From contig PDTI01000024.1 of NCBI GenBank assembly GCA_002747145.1, positions 1-46,880 on the forward strand: 46,880 nt of DNA, given 5' to 3'. The notes below the pieces were generated by a model, which saw only the letters and a list, made by a program, of their open reading frames with translations, made no database searches and was not told where the DNA came from. The DNA is from Desulfobacter postgatei. Its GTDB lineage: Bacteria; Desulfobacterota; Desulfobacteria; Desulfobacterales; Desulfobacteraceae. How positions within the stretch are numbered: position 1 is the first letter of the stretch; each line of letters opens with the position of its first letter. The translations under genes and the position numbers were made by a program. Positions 10,471 to 19,545 of this stretch are shown here, one piece after another.

Positions 10471-10737
10471 TATTTTTATTCCTTTCGAAAACATATCTAT
10501 ATTTATCTTTGAACTTTTTTAGATGCCACAAGACAGAGGAAATAGCAAAGGTATTGTTAAATTTGTTCCAAAATCCTTTGCCGCTGTTCTGTGTTGATCA
10601 ACTTTTTCCATCACAACGCTTCAATGTTCAAGCCTATAATTAAACCAGATATTTAGCTTGACCACAACTATATAAAATGATAGGAAGGATAGTTTTATTG
10701 TCCTGAGCTGGACAATACGTATAACTATTTTATCCTT

Positions 10738-10774
10738 GCTCCGGGGTATATCTTAAAAGGTGTTCCGGGGCTTT
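10738..10774 (+). promoter_or_regulatory. Candidate r-protein leader hairpin upstream of rpsF
   Basis: GCTCCGG...CCGGGGC stem (one G-U) enclosing an A/U-rich inner loop, ~20 nt upstream of the rpsF ATG. Confidence 0.35.
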
Positions 10775-10793
10775 ATAGCCACAGGGAGGAAAA

Positions 10794-11297
10794 ATGAAGA
10801 AGTACGAAACCGTATTTATTTCTGATCCGGACATGCCGGATCAGGCCCGTGAAGAGCTGCTCGAAAGAGTCACAGGTATCATTGACAGGGAAAAGGGCAT
10901 TCTTCTGAGCGTTGAAGAATGGGGCTTAAAAAAATTATCCTATGAGATCAAAAAGAAACTGCGCGGATACTATGTCTGCCTGACTTACGGCGGCACCGGA
11001 GAACTTGTTACAGAGCTTGAAAGAAATTTCCGCCTCAGTGATTTTATCATGAAGTTTATGACCATCCTCATCACGGAACAGGTCACCGAAGAATCTCTTA
11101 GACAAGAAGCTGAAAAGGCCGCACAAGCCGCCCAGGAAGAAGCCGCCGCCCAGGAATCAGCAGCAGCAGCAGAAGAAGAAGAAGGGGAGGCGGAAGAAAA
11201 AAATGATACGGCTGAACAGAATGCAGATGATCAGGATGATGCCCAGGAAACTGAATCTGAACAGACATCTGAACCTGCCGAAGCACCCAAGGAATAA
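10794..11297 (+). CDS. rpsF: 30S ribosomal protein S6 with long acidic C-terminal extension
   Basis: [26 protein letters not shown]...[23 protein letters not shown]; tail [53 protein letters not shown]. Confidence 0.95.
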   Translation: MKKYETVFISDPDMPDQAREELLERVTGIIDREKGILLSVEEWGLKKLSYEIKKKLRGYYVCLTYGGTGELVTELERNFRLSDFIMKFMTILITEQVTEESLRQEAEKAAQAAQEEAAAQESAAAAEEEEGEAEEKNDTAEQNADDQDDAQETESEQTSEPAEAPKE

Positions 11298-11320
11298 TTC
11301 AAGTACAAAGGAGATCAAAT

Positions 11321-11578
11321 ATGTATAAAGGTCATAGAGGCGGCGGAAAAAACAGATTCTATCAGCGCCGGAAAATCTGCAGGTTCTGCGTGGACAGCGC
11401 CATGGACATTGATTATAAAAATCCCAAAACACTGAAACAATTCATTACGGAACGGGGCAAAATCATCCCCCGTCGTATCACAGGCACCTGCGCCAAACAC
11501 CAGCGCAAGCTGACACTGGCCATTAAGCAGGCCCGGCAGATTGCACTGCTGCCCTTTGTGGGCCGCCCCTTAAATTAA
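11321..11578 (+). CDS. rpsR: 30S ribosomal protein S18
   Basis: [62 protein letters not shown]. Confidence 0.97.
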   Translation: MYKGHRGGGKNRFYQRRKICRFCVDSAMDIDYKNPKTLKQFITERGKIIPRRITGTCAKHQRKLTLAIKQARQIALLPFVGRPLN

Positions 11579-11611
11579 AACAAATTAAGATTTTAACAGG
11601 TTTTTAAGGAT

Positions 11612-12544
11612 ATGCCCTTATCCATCACACACCCGGTTTTCATCAGGGAGACGTTGACAGGCATTCTTTTTTGTCTGTTGATCTGTGGTGTGGTGTTTGC
11701 AGCGCCTTTGCCCGGCATATTTGTGCTTTTGTTTCTGCCCCTGCCGGTCCTTTTTTACCGTCTTAAAATCGGCAGAAACAGCGGGGCGCTGATCGCAGGG
11801 GCAAGTTTTTTTATACTCGTGCTCATGGCTAACGGTGTGGCGTTTGACACACTTTATTTTGGCCTGCTCCTGGCAACCGGTATGGTTTTAGGAGAGTGTC
11901 TTGAACGGCATATGAACATTCAAAAAACCATGGGCCTGACCGCGTTAATCGCGGCAGGCACCGTCATTGCAGCGCTTATGGTTTACAGCATCAGTCAGAA
12001 CCGGACATTGTCCGCTATCATGACCGATTACATAAACCAGTCTTTGAGTATTGCCAAACAGCTGTCTCCTGAAATCACAATGGATCAAAAGATGGCCCAG
12101 AAGCTGGCCTCCTCTATGGTGGTTTTCATGCCAGGCATGTTCATGATGTCGTTTATAACAACGCTGTGGTTGAATATCCTGAGCATCAAAAGGCTGTTAA
12201 AACATAGGGGCATAACCATCAAAAGTATTGAACACTTAAATCTTTATAAAGCGCCGGACATGCTGATCTGGGTATTTATCGGGTGTGCATCGGCATTGAT
12301 GATCCCTTCTGATCCTGTGAGAATCTTTGGCATCAACTGCCTGATTGTTTTAATGCTTGTTTATTTTTTCCAGGGAATTGCAGTGGTTTCCTTTTTTTTT
12401 CAGCAAAAAAACGCCCCCATGGCGCTGAAAGGATGTTGTTATGTTCTCATTGCCGTACAGGTGTACGTTTTAATCCTTGTCATTGGGCTTGGTTTTTTTG
12501 ACAACTGGATTGATTTCAGGAAACTGTCTGCATCACGAAAATAA
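11612..12544 (+). CDS. DUF2232 (YybS-like) membrane protein
   Basis: Polytopic membrane protein between rpsR and rplI, a conserved context for this family. Confidence 0.75.
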   Translation: MPLSITHPVFIRETLTGILFCLLICGVVFAAPLPGIFVLLFLPLPVLFYRLKIGRNSGALIAGASFFILVLMANGVAFDTLYFGLLLATGMVLGECLERHMNIQKTMGLTALIAAGTVIAALMVYSISQNRTLSAIMTDYINQSLSIAKQLSPEITMDQKMAQKLASSMVVFMPGMFMMSFITTLWLNILSIKRLLKHRGITIKSIEHLNLYKAPDMLIWVFIGCASALMIPSDPVRIFGINCLIVLMLVYFFQGIAVVSFFFQQKNAPMALKGCCYVLIAVQVYVLILVIGLGFFDNWIDFRKLSASRK

Positions 12545-12588
12545 AGATATGCCGGACCGTAACACAACGGCCGGATTGGAGGTTTACA

Positions 12589-13047
12589 ATGAAAGTCATA
12601 TTAAAGGAAACCATCGACACTTTGGGTATCGCAGGTACCGAGTGTAAGGTGGCCGAAGGTTATGGACGCAATTATCTGCTGCCCCAGGGTAAAGCGGTTC
12701 TTGCCACCCCTGCCAACCGCAAGGTTATGGAACAGGCCCGGGCTAAATTAGAGCTTCAGATTGCCAAAGAAAGAAAGATCGCCGAAGAGATGGCGGCAAA
12801 GGTGAAAGAAGTGGCGGTTACAATCAAGGCAAAGGTCCGGGAAGAAACCTACCTTTACGGGTCTGTTACCACCCATGACATCAAAGATGCCTTGGATGCA
12901 CAGAATGTTAATGTTGAACGCCGTTCGATTCTGCTTGCCGAACCTATCAAGGAGACTGGTGAATACAAGGTGCCCATCCGTTTGTATAAGGATGTTGAAC
13001 CGGAAATCACTGTGACGGTTGCCGCAGAAGAGAAACAGGATAAATAG
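12589..13047 (+). CDS. rplI: 50S ribosomal protein L9
   Basis: MKVILKETIDTLGIAGTECKVAEGYGRNYLLPQGKAVLATP. Confidence 0.97.
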   Translation: MKVILKETIDTLGIAGTECKVAEGYGRNYLLPQGKAVLATPANRKVMEQARAKLELQIAKERKIAEEMAAKVKEVAVTIKAKVREETYLYGSVTTHDIKDALDAQNVNVERRSILLAEPIKETGEYKVPIRLYKDVEPEITVTVAAEEKQDK

Positions 13048-13107
13048 TTCCGCCACATGTCTGCAAGTCTTTAACCCCCAAAGGCTTGCAGGCATCTTCT
13101 AAGGTCT

Positions 13108-14490
13108 GTGATGGCAAAAGAGAAATCCGTTAAATCCGATCCCCTGCTGAACCGCACCCCGCCCCATGATACAGATGCAGAGGCCTCACTGTTGTCCGCC
13201 ATCTTTATCAATAATGACAGTTTGCTAGATATCGTTGAACTCCTTAAACCCGATGATTTTTATAAAGGGGCGCATAAAAAAATTTTCAGGGCCATCACAG
13301 AACTTTCCAGAAAAGAGGAACCTGCCGACCTTGTCACCGTTGCCAATCAACTGAATGAAACAGATGAGTTGGAAGGTGTTGGCGGCCCTGCATTTCTTGC
13401 CGCCATTTCCGATGCAGCACCCGTGGCGGTCAATGCCGTGTATTATGCACGGATCGTGCGTGAAAAAGCCACCCTGCGCAGACTGATTCATGCATGCACC
13501 AGTACCATTGAGCGCTGCCTTGAAGACAAAGGCGACTTCAAAGATATACTTGATGACTCCCAGGCCGCAGTCCTGAAAATTGCCGACCGTCAACTCGGCA
13601 GTTCTTTTAAGCCCTTGTCGGAGCTTATCAATCTGAACATTGACCAGTTAGAAGCGCTCCAGGGTAAGGAAGGCGGGCTTGCAGGACTTTCAACCGGATA
13701 TCCAAGGTTTGACAGGATCACATCCGGGCTCCAACGTTCGGATCTTATCATCCTGGCTGCCCGTCCCTCCATGGGAAAAACCGCCTTTGCCCTGAACATT
13801 GCCAGAAATGTCGCATTTCACCACCGTAAACCCGTGGCGGTCTTCTCCCTTGAGATGTCCAAAGAACAATTATCCATGCGGCTGTTGACATCCGAAGCAC
13901 GGGTGGATGCCAACCGGCTGCGCAGTGGGGCATTCAGCCCCGAAGACTGGCAGAATTTTACGGATGCCGCAGGAGTTCTCAATGAGATTCCCATTTTCAT
14001 TGATGATACGCCGTCCATATCGGTCATGGACCTTCGGGCCAAAGCCAGGAAACTGTTCCAGAGAAATAAAGAGATTGGATTACTGGTGATTGATTATCTG
14101 CAGTTAATGAAATCATCCATCCATTCCGACCGAAGAGATCTTGAGATTGCCGACATTTCCAGGGGGTTAAAATCCCTTGCCAAGGAGCTTAACGTGCCGG
14201 TGCTTGCACTATCCCAGCTGAACCGCGCCCTGGAGCAGCGATCGGACAAACGGCCCATGATGTCGGATTTGCGTGAATCCGGTGCCATTGAACAGGATGC
14301 AGATATTATCTCCTTTATCTACCGGGACGAAGTTTATAATAAAGAGCCGGACAATCCCAAAAAAGGTACGGCAGAGATTATTGTTGCCAAAAACCGTAAC
14401 GGCAGTATTGGTACCGCACACATGGTCTTCAACGGCCAGTACACCCGGTTTGAAGAGCTGGCCCCCGAAGTGTATCAGGGATTTAAATGA
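13108..14490 (+). CDS. dnaB: Replicative DNA helicase
   Basis: RTPPHDTDAEASLLSAIF; DLIILAARPSMGKTAFALNIARN; LLVIDYLQLM; LSQLNRALEQRSDKRPMMSDLRESGAIEQDADIISFIYRDEVY. Confidence 0.98.
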   Translation: MMAKEKSVKSDPLLNRTPPHDTDAEASLLSAIFINNDSLLDIVELLKPDDFYKGAHKKIFRAITELSRKEEPADLVTVANQLNETDELEGVGGPAFLAAISDAAPVAVNAVYYARIVREKATLRRLIHACTSTIERCLEDKGDFKDILDDSQAAVLKIADRQLGSSFKPLSELINLNIDQLEALQGKEGGLAGLSTGYPRFDRITSGLQRSDLIILAARPSMGKTAFALNIARNVAFHHRKPVAVFSLEMSKEQLSMRLLTSEARVDANRLRSGAFSPEDWQNFTDAAGVLNEIPIFIDDTPSISVMDLRAKARKLFQRNKEIGLLVIDYLQLMKSSIHSDRRDLEIADISRGLKSLAKELNVPVLALSQLNRALEQRSDKRPMMSDLRESGAIEQDADIISFIYRDEVYNKEPDNPKKGTAEIIVAKNRNGSIGTAHMVFNGQYTRFEELAPEVYQGFK

Positions 14491-16103
14491 AACAGATTGT
14501 CTACGGCACCCTTGACGGGCTGAACAAAGCCCAGATCAAACGGATTGAAAATCTTTACACGATCAAATCACCACCGGAATTTATCCTTTCCCCCCAGGCC
14601 GCCATTGAGATTGTTGACATCAGCCGGGATATCCGCCGCCAGGTCGGTCTTCTTCTGGATCGAAACGGAAAAGTGGTCTGTGTGATTGCCGGAGAACCCC
14701 ACCGCATTGTTATTCCGGTAACACCGGATTTTAAGCCGGGGCCGGGGCGGCTTAAGGGACTGCGCTGCATTCATACCCATCTGTCCCACGAGACCTTGAC
14801 ACGGGATGATCTTACGGACCTTGCACTGCTGCGTCTGGATTATATCACTGCCATCTGCCTGAATCCCGATGGCAGTGCCGGCTCTGTGTACTCAGCACAT
14901 ATTTTACCCGACCCCCAAGCAGAGCCTTACAGGATCCTTGCCGGTACATCCCTTGACCATCTGGATATAGACTGCCAGGCCCAGATTCTTGAACTTGAGT
15001 CGGAACTTTCGCGGCACAGCCGCCGGTACAGCCCGGAAACCGGCCGGGAAAACGCCTATCTGATCAATGCGGCCACCCAGGGTATCCGTTCTGCACAGGT
15101 GTCAATGGATGAGCTCAGGGAATTGTGCAAAACAAGCCGGATCAACGTGGTGGGAACGGCCATCCAGCAAAGAAAAAAAATTGATCCTAAATTTGTGGTG
15201 GGGAAAGGTAAATTATCTGAACTGATTATCAAGGCCATCCAGAATTACGCCACATTGATTGTCTTTGACCGGGAACTGAGCCCATCCCAGATCCGTTCCA
15301 TCACCGATTTTGTGGAGATGAAGGTCATTGACCGCACCCAGCTGATCCTGGATATTTTTGCCAAACAAGCCAAATCCAGTGAAGGGAAATACCAGGTGGA
15401 GCTGGCCCAGCTTGAATATATGCTCCCCCGGCTGATCACAAAAAATACAGCCATGTCCAGGCTGACTGGCGGAATTGGGGGCAGAGGCCCCGGGGAAACC
15501 AAGCTTGAGGTGAACCGCCGCCGTGCCCGGGAGCGGATCACCCGGCTGAAAAAAGAGATCAAGAAAATCCGCAAACAGCGCCATCAGCAGAAAGCAAGGC
15601 GGCAAAGAAGGTCACTGCCGGTCATCTCCATTGTGGGGTATACCAATGCTGGTAAGTCAACGCTGCTCAACACCTTGACCCAAAGCAAAATTATCGCTGC
15701 AAACCGTCTGTTTGCCACCCTGGACCCGTCCTCACGCAGGCTCAGATTTCCCCAGGATAAGGAAGTGATCATCACAGACACCGTGGGCTTTATCCAGAAC
15801 CTGCCAAAGGAGCTTTTAGAAGCATTTCACGCCACGTTGGAAGAACTTGAACAGGCAGATGTGATCCTTCATGTCATTGACATTTCAAACCCCAGGTACA
15901 TGCAGCAGAAACAGACCGTGGACCAGTTACTCAACTCATTGAATCTGGATAAGATCCCAACATTGTATGTATTCAATAAGATGGATCTGGCTGATTTGGA
16001 CAATTTTGATTCACCCTGGCTGTTAAACCAGGGTATTCTGGTGTCAGCCCGTCAAAAATCAAGTCTTGCCCCTTTGGTGGAAAAACTTGAAGCCATGGTA
16101 TAA
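14487..16103 (+). CDS. hflX: GTPase HflX
   Basis: VDMSxDELRELCKTSRINVVGTAIQQR; GGIGGRGPGETKLEVNRRRARERI; VGYTNAGKSTLLNTLT; ITDTVGFIQNLPKELLEAFHATLEEL. Confidence 0.96.
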   Translation: MKQIVYGTLDGLNKAQIKRIENLYTIKSPPEFILSPQAAIEIVDISRDIRRQVGLLLDRNGKVVCVIAGEPHRIVIPVTPDFKPGPGRLKGLRCIHTHLSHETLTRDDLTDLALLRLDYITAICLNPDGSAGSVYSAHILPDPQAEPYRILAGTSLDHLDIDCQAQILELESELSRHSRRYSPETGRENAYLINAATQGIRSAQVSMDELRELCKTSRINVVGTAIQQRKKIDPKFVVGKGKLSELIIKAIQNYATLIVFDRELSPSQIRSITDFVEMKVIDRTQLILDIFAKQAKSSEGKYQVELAQLEYMLPRLITKNTAMSRLTGGIGGRGPGETKLEVNRRRARERITRLKKEIKKIRKQRHQQKARRQRRSLPVISIVGYTNAGKSTLLNTLTQSKIIAANRLFATLDPSSRRLRFPQDKEVIITDTVGFIQNLPKELLEAFHATLEELEQADVILHVIDISNPRYMQQKQTVDQLLNSLNLDKIPTLYVFNKMDLADLDNFDSPWLLNQGILVSARQKSSLAPLVEKLEAMV

Positions 16104-16263
16104 GGCCCATGATCAAAATAAAATCGCCCATCTACTTGTCTTTTAAGTCACCCTCGGCGTTACGCCAAAGGACACATATAACCAATATGCGTACGTTGGC
16201 GTGCCTTGATGGTGACTTAAAATCCGGCGTATCTGTGGCAGATTTAATTCTGATCATGGGCCT
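16103..16263 (+). repeat. Family F1 palindromic element, full-length copy
   Basis: AGGCCCATGATCAAAATAAAATCGCCCATCTACTTGTCTTTTAAGTCACCCTCGGCGTTACGCCAAAGG...GGTGACTTAAAATCCGGCGTATCTGTGGCAGATTTAATTCTGATCATGGGCCT; begins at the hflX stop codon. Confidence 0.92.
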
Positions 16264-16376
16264 AAGGAATAAATCCTGGTTGAAAAAAACTTGTATATTT
16301 TAAGGGTGGGGTACATAAATGGTGCAAACCCTGTACTGTGTAACAAATCTAAAAACTAATTGCTTTGGAATTTCAA

Positions 16377-16595
16377 ATGGAAATACAATTAGACCGGTTA
16401 ATGGAAGAAATGAATATTACAGAAGACTCAATGGACATTCCGGAGTGCTTTGGGGACTTTGATAAGAACCGCCGGCTTTGTTGTGAGTATTGCGCAATAT
16501 CCATAAAATGCTGCATCATGCAGTCCCATCATCCTAAAATCGATATTCTGGAAAAACTATTAATCTACAATGATTATGCCGCAAAACCCAACTGA
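16377..16595 (+). CDS. Small Cys-rich protein
   Basis: MEIQLDRLMEEMNITEDSMDIPECFGDFDKNRRLCCEYCAISIKCCIMQSHHPKIDILEKL; C-x3-F...C-x2-C-x5-C pattern. Confidence 0.6.
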   Translation: MEIQLDRLMEEMNITEDSMDIPECFGDFDKNRRLCCEYCAISIKCCIMQSHHPKIDILEKLLIYNDYAAKPN

Positions 16596-16605
16596 TGATT
16601 ATGAG

Positions 16606-18024
16606 TTAGAATTGACCTGAGTCAAGCTTATCAGTCAGATACCTGACCTGCTCGTAACGCTGCCCTTTTTGTTTCATCTCTTTTTCAATGGCATTGACGG
16701 AATAGATGGCAGTTGCATGGTAACGTTTAAAACTGGCGCCAATTTTCTTTATGGGTTGGTCGGTATACTTTTTGGCAAGAAACATTGCCACCTGACGGGG
16801 TTTGACAATGCGGTGTTTCCTGGATTTAGAGAGAAGTTCCTGTTCGGAAACATCAAACGCTTCACAGACCAGCTTTTTAATCAGGTCAATGGTAATACGT
16901 TTACGCGTCCCCGCCACTTTTTCAAGCACGCACCTGGCAAGCGCAAGATCAATTTTCCGGTTCATCAGCTGCCCCCTGGTGACCACACTTAACAACGCAC
17001 TTTCAAGCTGGCGGACATCATCACACGCTTCCTGGGCAATATATTCGGTCACCGGTGTGGGCAACACACATTGAATGGCCTTGGATTTTTTGTCTAAAAT
17101 TCTAACCCGGGTGCCAAAATCAGGGGCTTTGATCTCTGTGACAACCCCCATATTCAACCTGGATTTCAGATTATCATTTAAATTAGGGATCTGATCGGGC
17201 CGTTCGCAGCCGGAAAAAATAATTTTCTTATCTGCATCAATCAGATAGTCCAGGGTCATGGCAAGCTCTTTCTGGGTGGCGGACTTTCCGGTCAGAAAAT
17301 GGACATCTTCCAGGATCAGTACATCACATTTAAGACGGTATTTTTCCTTAAACTGATCAATACTTTTATTTCTCAAGGAATAGATCATTTCATTGGTGAA
17401 GTCTTCGGCTGTGACATAAAAGACCCGCTGGGCTGCGTCTTGCGTCAGCATATGGTGGCCCACGGCCTGGGATAGATGGGTTTTGCCAAGACCTGTCTTG
17501 CCCAAAAGAAAAAGTACGCCGGTGCCGTTAAGTTTACCCTGGGCCAGATATAAGGAAGCGGTATAGGCAAAACTGGAATTGTCCCCCACAACAAAATCGT
17601 CAAAGGTAAAATTCTTTTTAAGCATGCGCCCGCAATTAAATGCCGGTGTCATGCCGGGCAACTGTGGATGAAAGTCCGATGGAATACCCACATGTGCCGG
17701 AGTGCCAGGCAACACACCGGCTGTTTTTTGTGCCCGGCCTGTTTGCCCCTGGGTCAGACTTGATTTGAGTTGCCCGGATTTTATCTTTTTTTTGCCAACC
17801 TTGAATTCAATGTGGGCCTTTTGACCCAAACGTAAAAACCCCTCTTCAAAAAAGCCTAAATAGTTTTCTTTAAGCCGTTTGACATAGAAATCATTGGGCA
17901 CTGACAACACAAGCGTATCAGCATCATGGGCACAGAATATAACAGGTTCAATCCACATCCGATAACAATGATCTGGAACTAATTCTTTAATATGCAGCTT
18001 AACTTTCTTTAACAATGAATCCAT
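16606..18024 (-). CDS. dnaA: Chromosomal replication initiator protein DnaA (diverged motifs)
   Basis: FTFDDFVVGDNSSFAYTASL...LLGKTGLGKTHLSQAVGHHML...VLILEDVHFLTGK...RLNMGVVTEIKAPD; C-terminal RQVAMFLAKKYTDQPIKKIGASFKRYHATAIYSVNAIEK. Confidence 0.92.
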   Translation of the reverse strand: MDSLLKKVKLHIKELVPDHCYRMWIEPVIFCAHDADTLVLSVPNDFYVKRLKENYLGFFEEGFLRLGQKAHIEFKVGKKKIKSGQLKSSLTQGQTGRAQKTAGVLPGTPAHVGIPSDFHPQLPGMTPAFNCGRMLKKNFTFDDFVVGDNSSFAYTASLYLAQGKLNGTGVLFLLGKTGLGKTHLSQAVGHHMLTQDAAQRVFYVTAEDFTNEMIYSLRNKSIDQFKEKYRLKCDVLILEDVHFLTGKSATQKELAMTLDYLIDADKKIIFSGCERPDQIPNLNDNLKSRLNMGVVTEIKAPDFGTRVRILDKKSKAIQCVLPTPVTEYIAQEACDDVRQLESALLSVVTRGQLMNRKIDLALARCVLEKVAGTRKRITIDLIKKLVCEAFDVSEQELLSKSRKHRIVKPRQVAMFLAKKYTDQPIKKIGASFKRYHATAIYSVNAIEKEMKQKGQRYEQVRYLTDKLDSGQF

Positions 18025-18517
18025 TAAACAATACACAGCCTTCCAAAAAATACAAAGCAAAGCGGCTTAGAACGTTTGGGGTTAAAAACAGCGATTATAG
18101 AGACTACAACATCTTGGTCAGTGTTTTTATGTGAATCTGATTTATTGGTCAAATGGAATAAAGATCGTTGGATCCCAGTTAGAAAACCGTGTGGTATATT
18201 TTTTTAATCTACTGTTTTTATAGTATATTTTTTGTGAAACAATGAGAATGCTTACTGATTACAATGGGTTCGACAACTCTCTATTTTCAAAAGGTATTTT
18301 TTTAAAAATTAAAAATTCGCACAGAATGTTATTTTTTTTTCCTCCGATTCTTGCCGATTTTCTATGAATTACTTCTAATTAGACAAAAATTAAAAAAATT
18401 GTCAAGCCTTAAACTAATAAGGGTTTCACAAATTTCCCCCAAATTGTATTTACAACGGTGGTGAGCCAATAGTATATGTTTTAAATTTAACATAATAAAT
18501 AACAGCAATAGTTAATT

Positions 18518-19543
18518 ATGGATATCAGTTCAAACCGGCCTGTTTTAGGTATAACTATGGGAGATCCTTCAGGTATTGGCCCTGAAATAGTACTTAAAAG
18601 TCTTGCTGACCCTGAAATTATGAATGTATGTATCCCTGTTGTTTTAGGTGATCTTGACATATTAAAAAAAGGCGATGTTAATTTGAAGGCACTTTCTAAG
18701 TTAGCCACGACCGACGATTTGCATTACGATTTTTCTAATCTCCCCAGGGGGGGGCTGGTTTGCCTTTCCAACTTGAATCCGGATGTCACTGAACTTGGCC
18801 ACCCCACCCCGGATACCGGAAGCGCCATGGAAACCTATATCAATACCGGGGTGGATCTTGCCTTGTCCGGTGCCATTGATGCCCTGGTCACAGCCCCCAT
18901 AACCAAAACAGGCCTGAAACTGGCCGGGTCATCTTTTCATGGCCATACAGAATTAATTGCAGATAAAACAGGGACGGATAATTTTGCCATGATGATGGCA
19001 GGATCACGCCTGAAAGTGGTTTTAACTACCATTCACATCCCCTTATCCCAGGTACCGGAGCAACTGAGCAGCCGGGAGATCACAAGAATCATCAACCTGA
19101 CCCAGGACACGTTGATCACACGTTTTGGCATCCAAACCCCCAGGCTTGCCGTGGCAGGCCTCAATCCCCATGCAGGCGAAGCGGGCATGTTCGGTCACGA
19201 AGAGACGGATATTATTTTACCGGCCGTCATAAACGCCCAGGAACAAGGGGTTGATATCACAGGGCCGCACCCTCCGGATACCGTATTTTTCAATGCGGTT
19301 GACGGCCGGTTTGACGCCGTGATCTGCATGTATCACGACCAGGGGTTGATCCCTTTTAAACTGATACATTTCAGGGACGGGGTGAACACCACCATCGGGC
19401 TTCCCATTATACGTACATCCGTGGACCATGGTACCGCCTATGACATTGCCTGGAAAGGAATTGCAGACCCCACAAGCATGAAAGAGGCCATTAAAATGGC
19501 GGCTGTCCAGGCGATTAATCACAAAAGGCATGGCAGACCATAG
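18518..19543 (+). CDS. pdxA: 4-hydroxythreonine-4-phosphate dehydrogenase
   Basis: GITMGDPSGIGPEIVLK; ALVTAPITKTGL; GHTELIADKT; AGLNPHAGEAGMFGHEE; MYHDQGLIPFK; VDHGTAYDIAWKGIAD. Confidence 0.97.
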   Translation: MDISSNRPVLGITMGDPSGIGPEIVLKSLADPEIMNVCIPVVLGDLDILKKGDVNLKALSKLATTDDLHYDFSNLPRGGLVCLSNLNPDVTELGHPTPDTGSAMETYINTGVDLALSGAIDALVTAPITKTGLKLAGSSFHGHTELIADKTGTDNFAMMMAGSRLKVVLTTIHIPLSQVPEQLSSREITRIINLTQDTLITRFGIQTPRLAVAGLNPHAGEAGMFGHEETDIILPAVINAQEQGVDITGPHPPDTVFFNAVDGRFDAVICMYHDQGLIPFKLIHFRDGVNTTIGLPIIRTSVDHGTAYDIAWKGIADPTSMKEAIKMAAVQAINHKRHGRP

Positions 19544-19545
19544 TC

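Noticed and set aside
13061-13092. CTGCAAGTCTTT...AAAGGCTTGCAG hairpin between rplI and dnaB as a terminator
   Set aside because: No U-tract follows it; could be an attenuating structure but cannot be supported as a terminator.
16109-16303. 64-aa ORF inside F1 (also in the 33667 ORF) as a real gene
   Set aside because: Its sequence is fully explained by the conserved palindrome; no RBS and frame is not kept in the other copies.
18061-18517. AT-rich dnaA-pdxA gap as oriC
   Set aside because: No TTATCCACA-like boxes, no clear 13-mers and no dnaN nearby; AT richness alone is insufficient.
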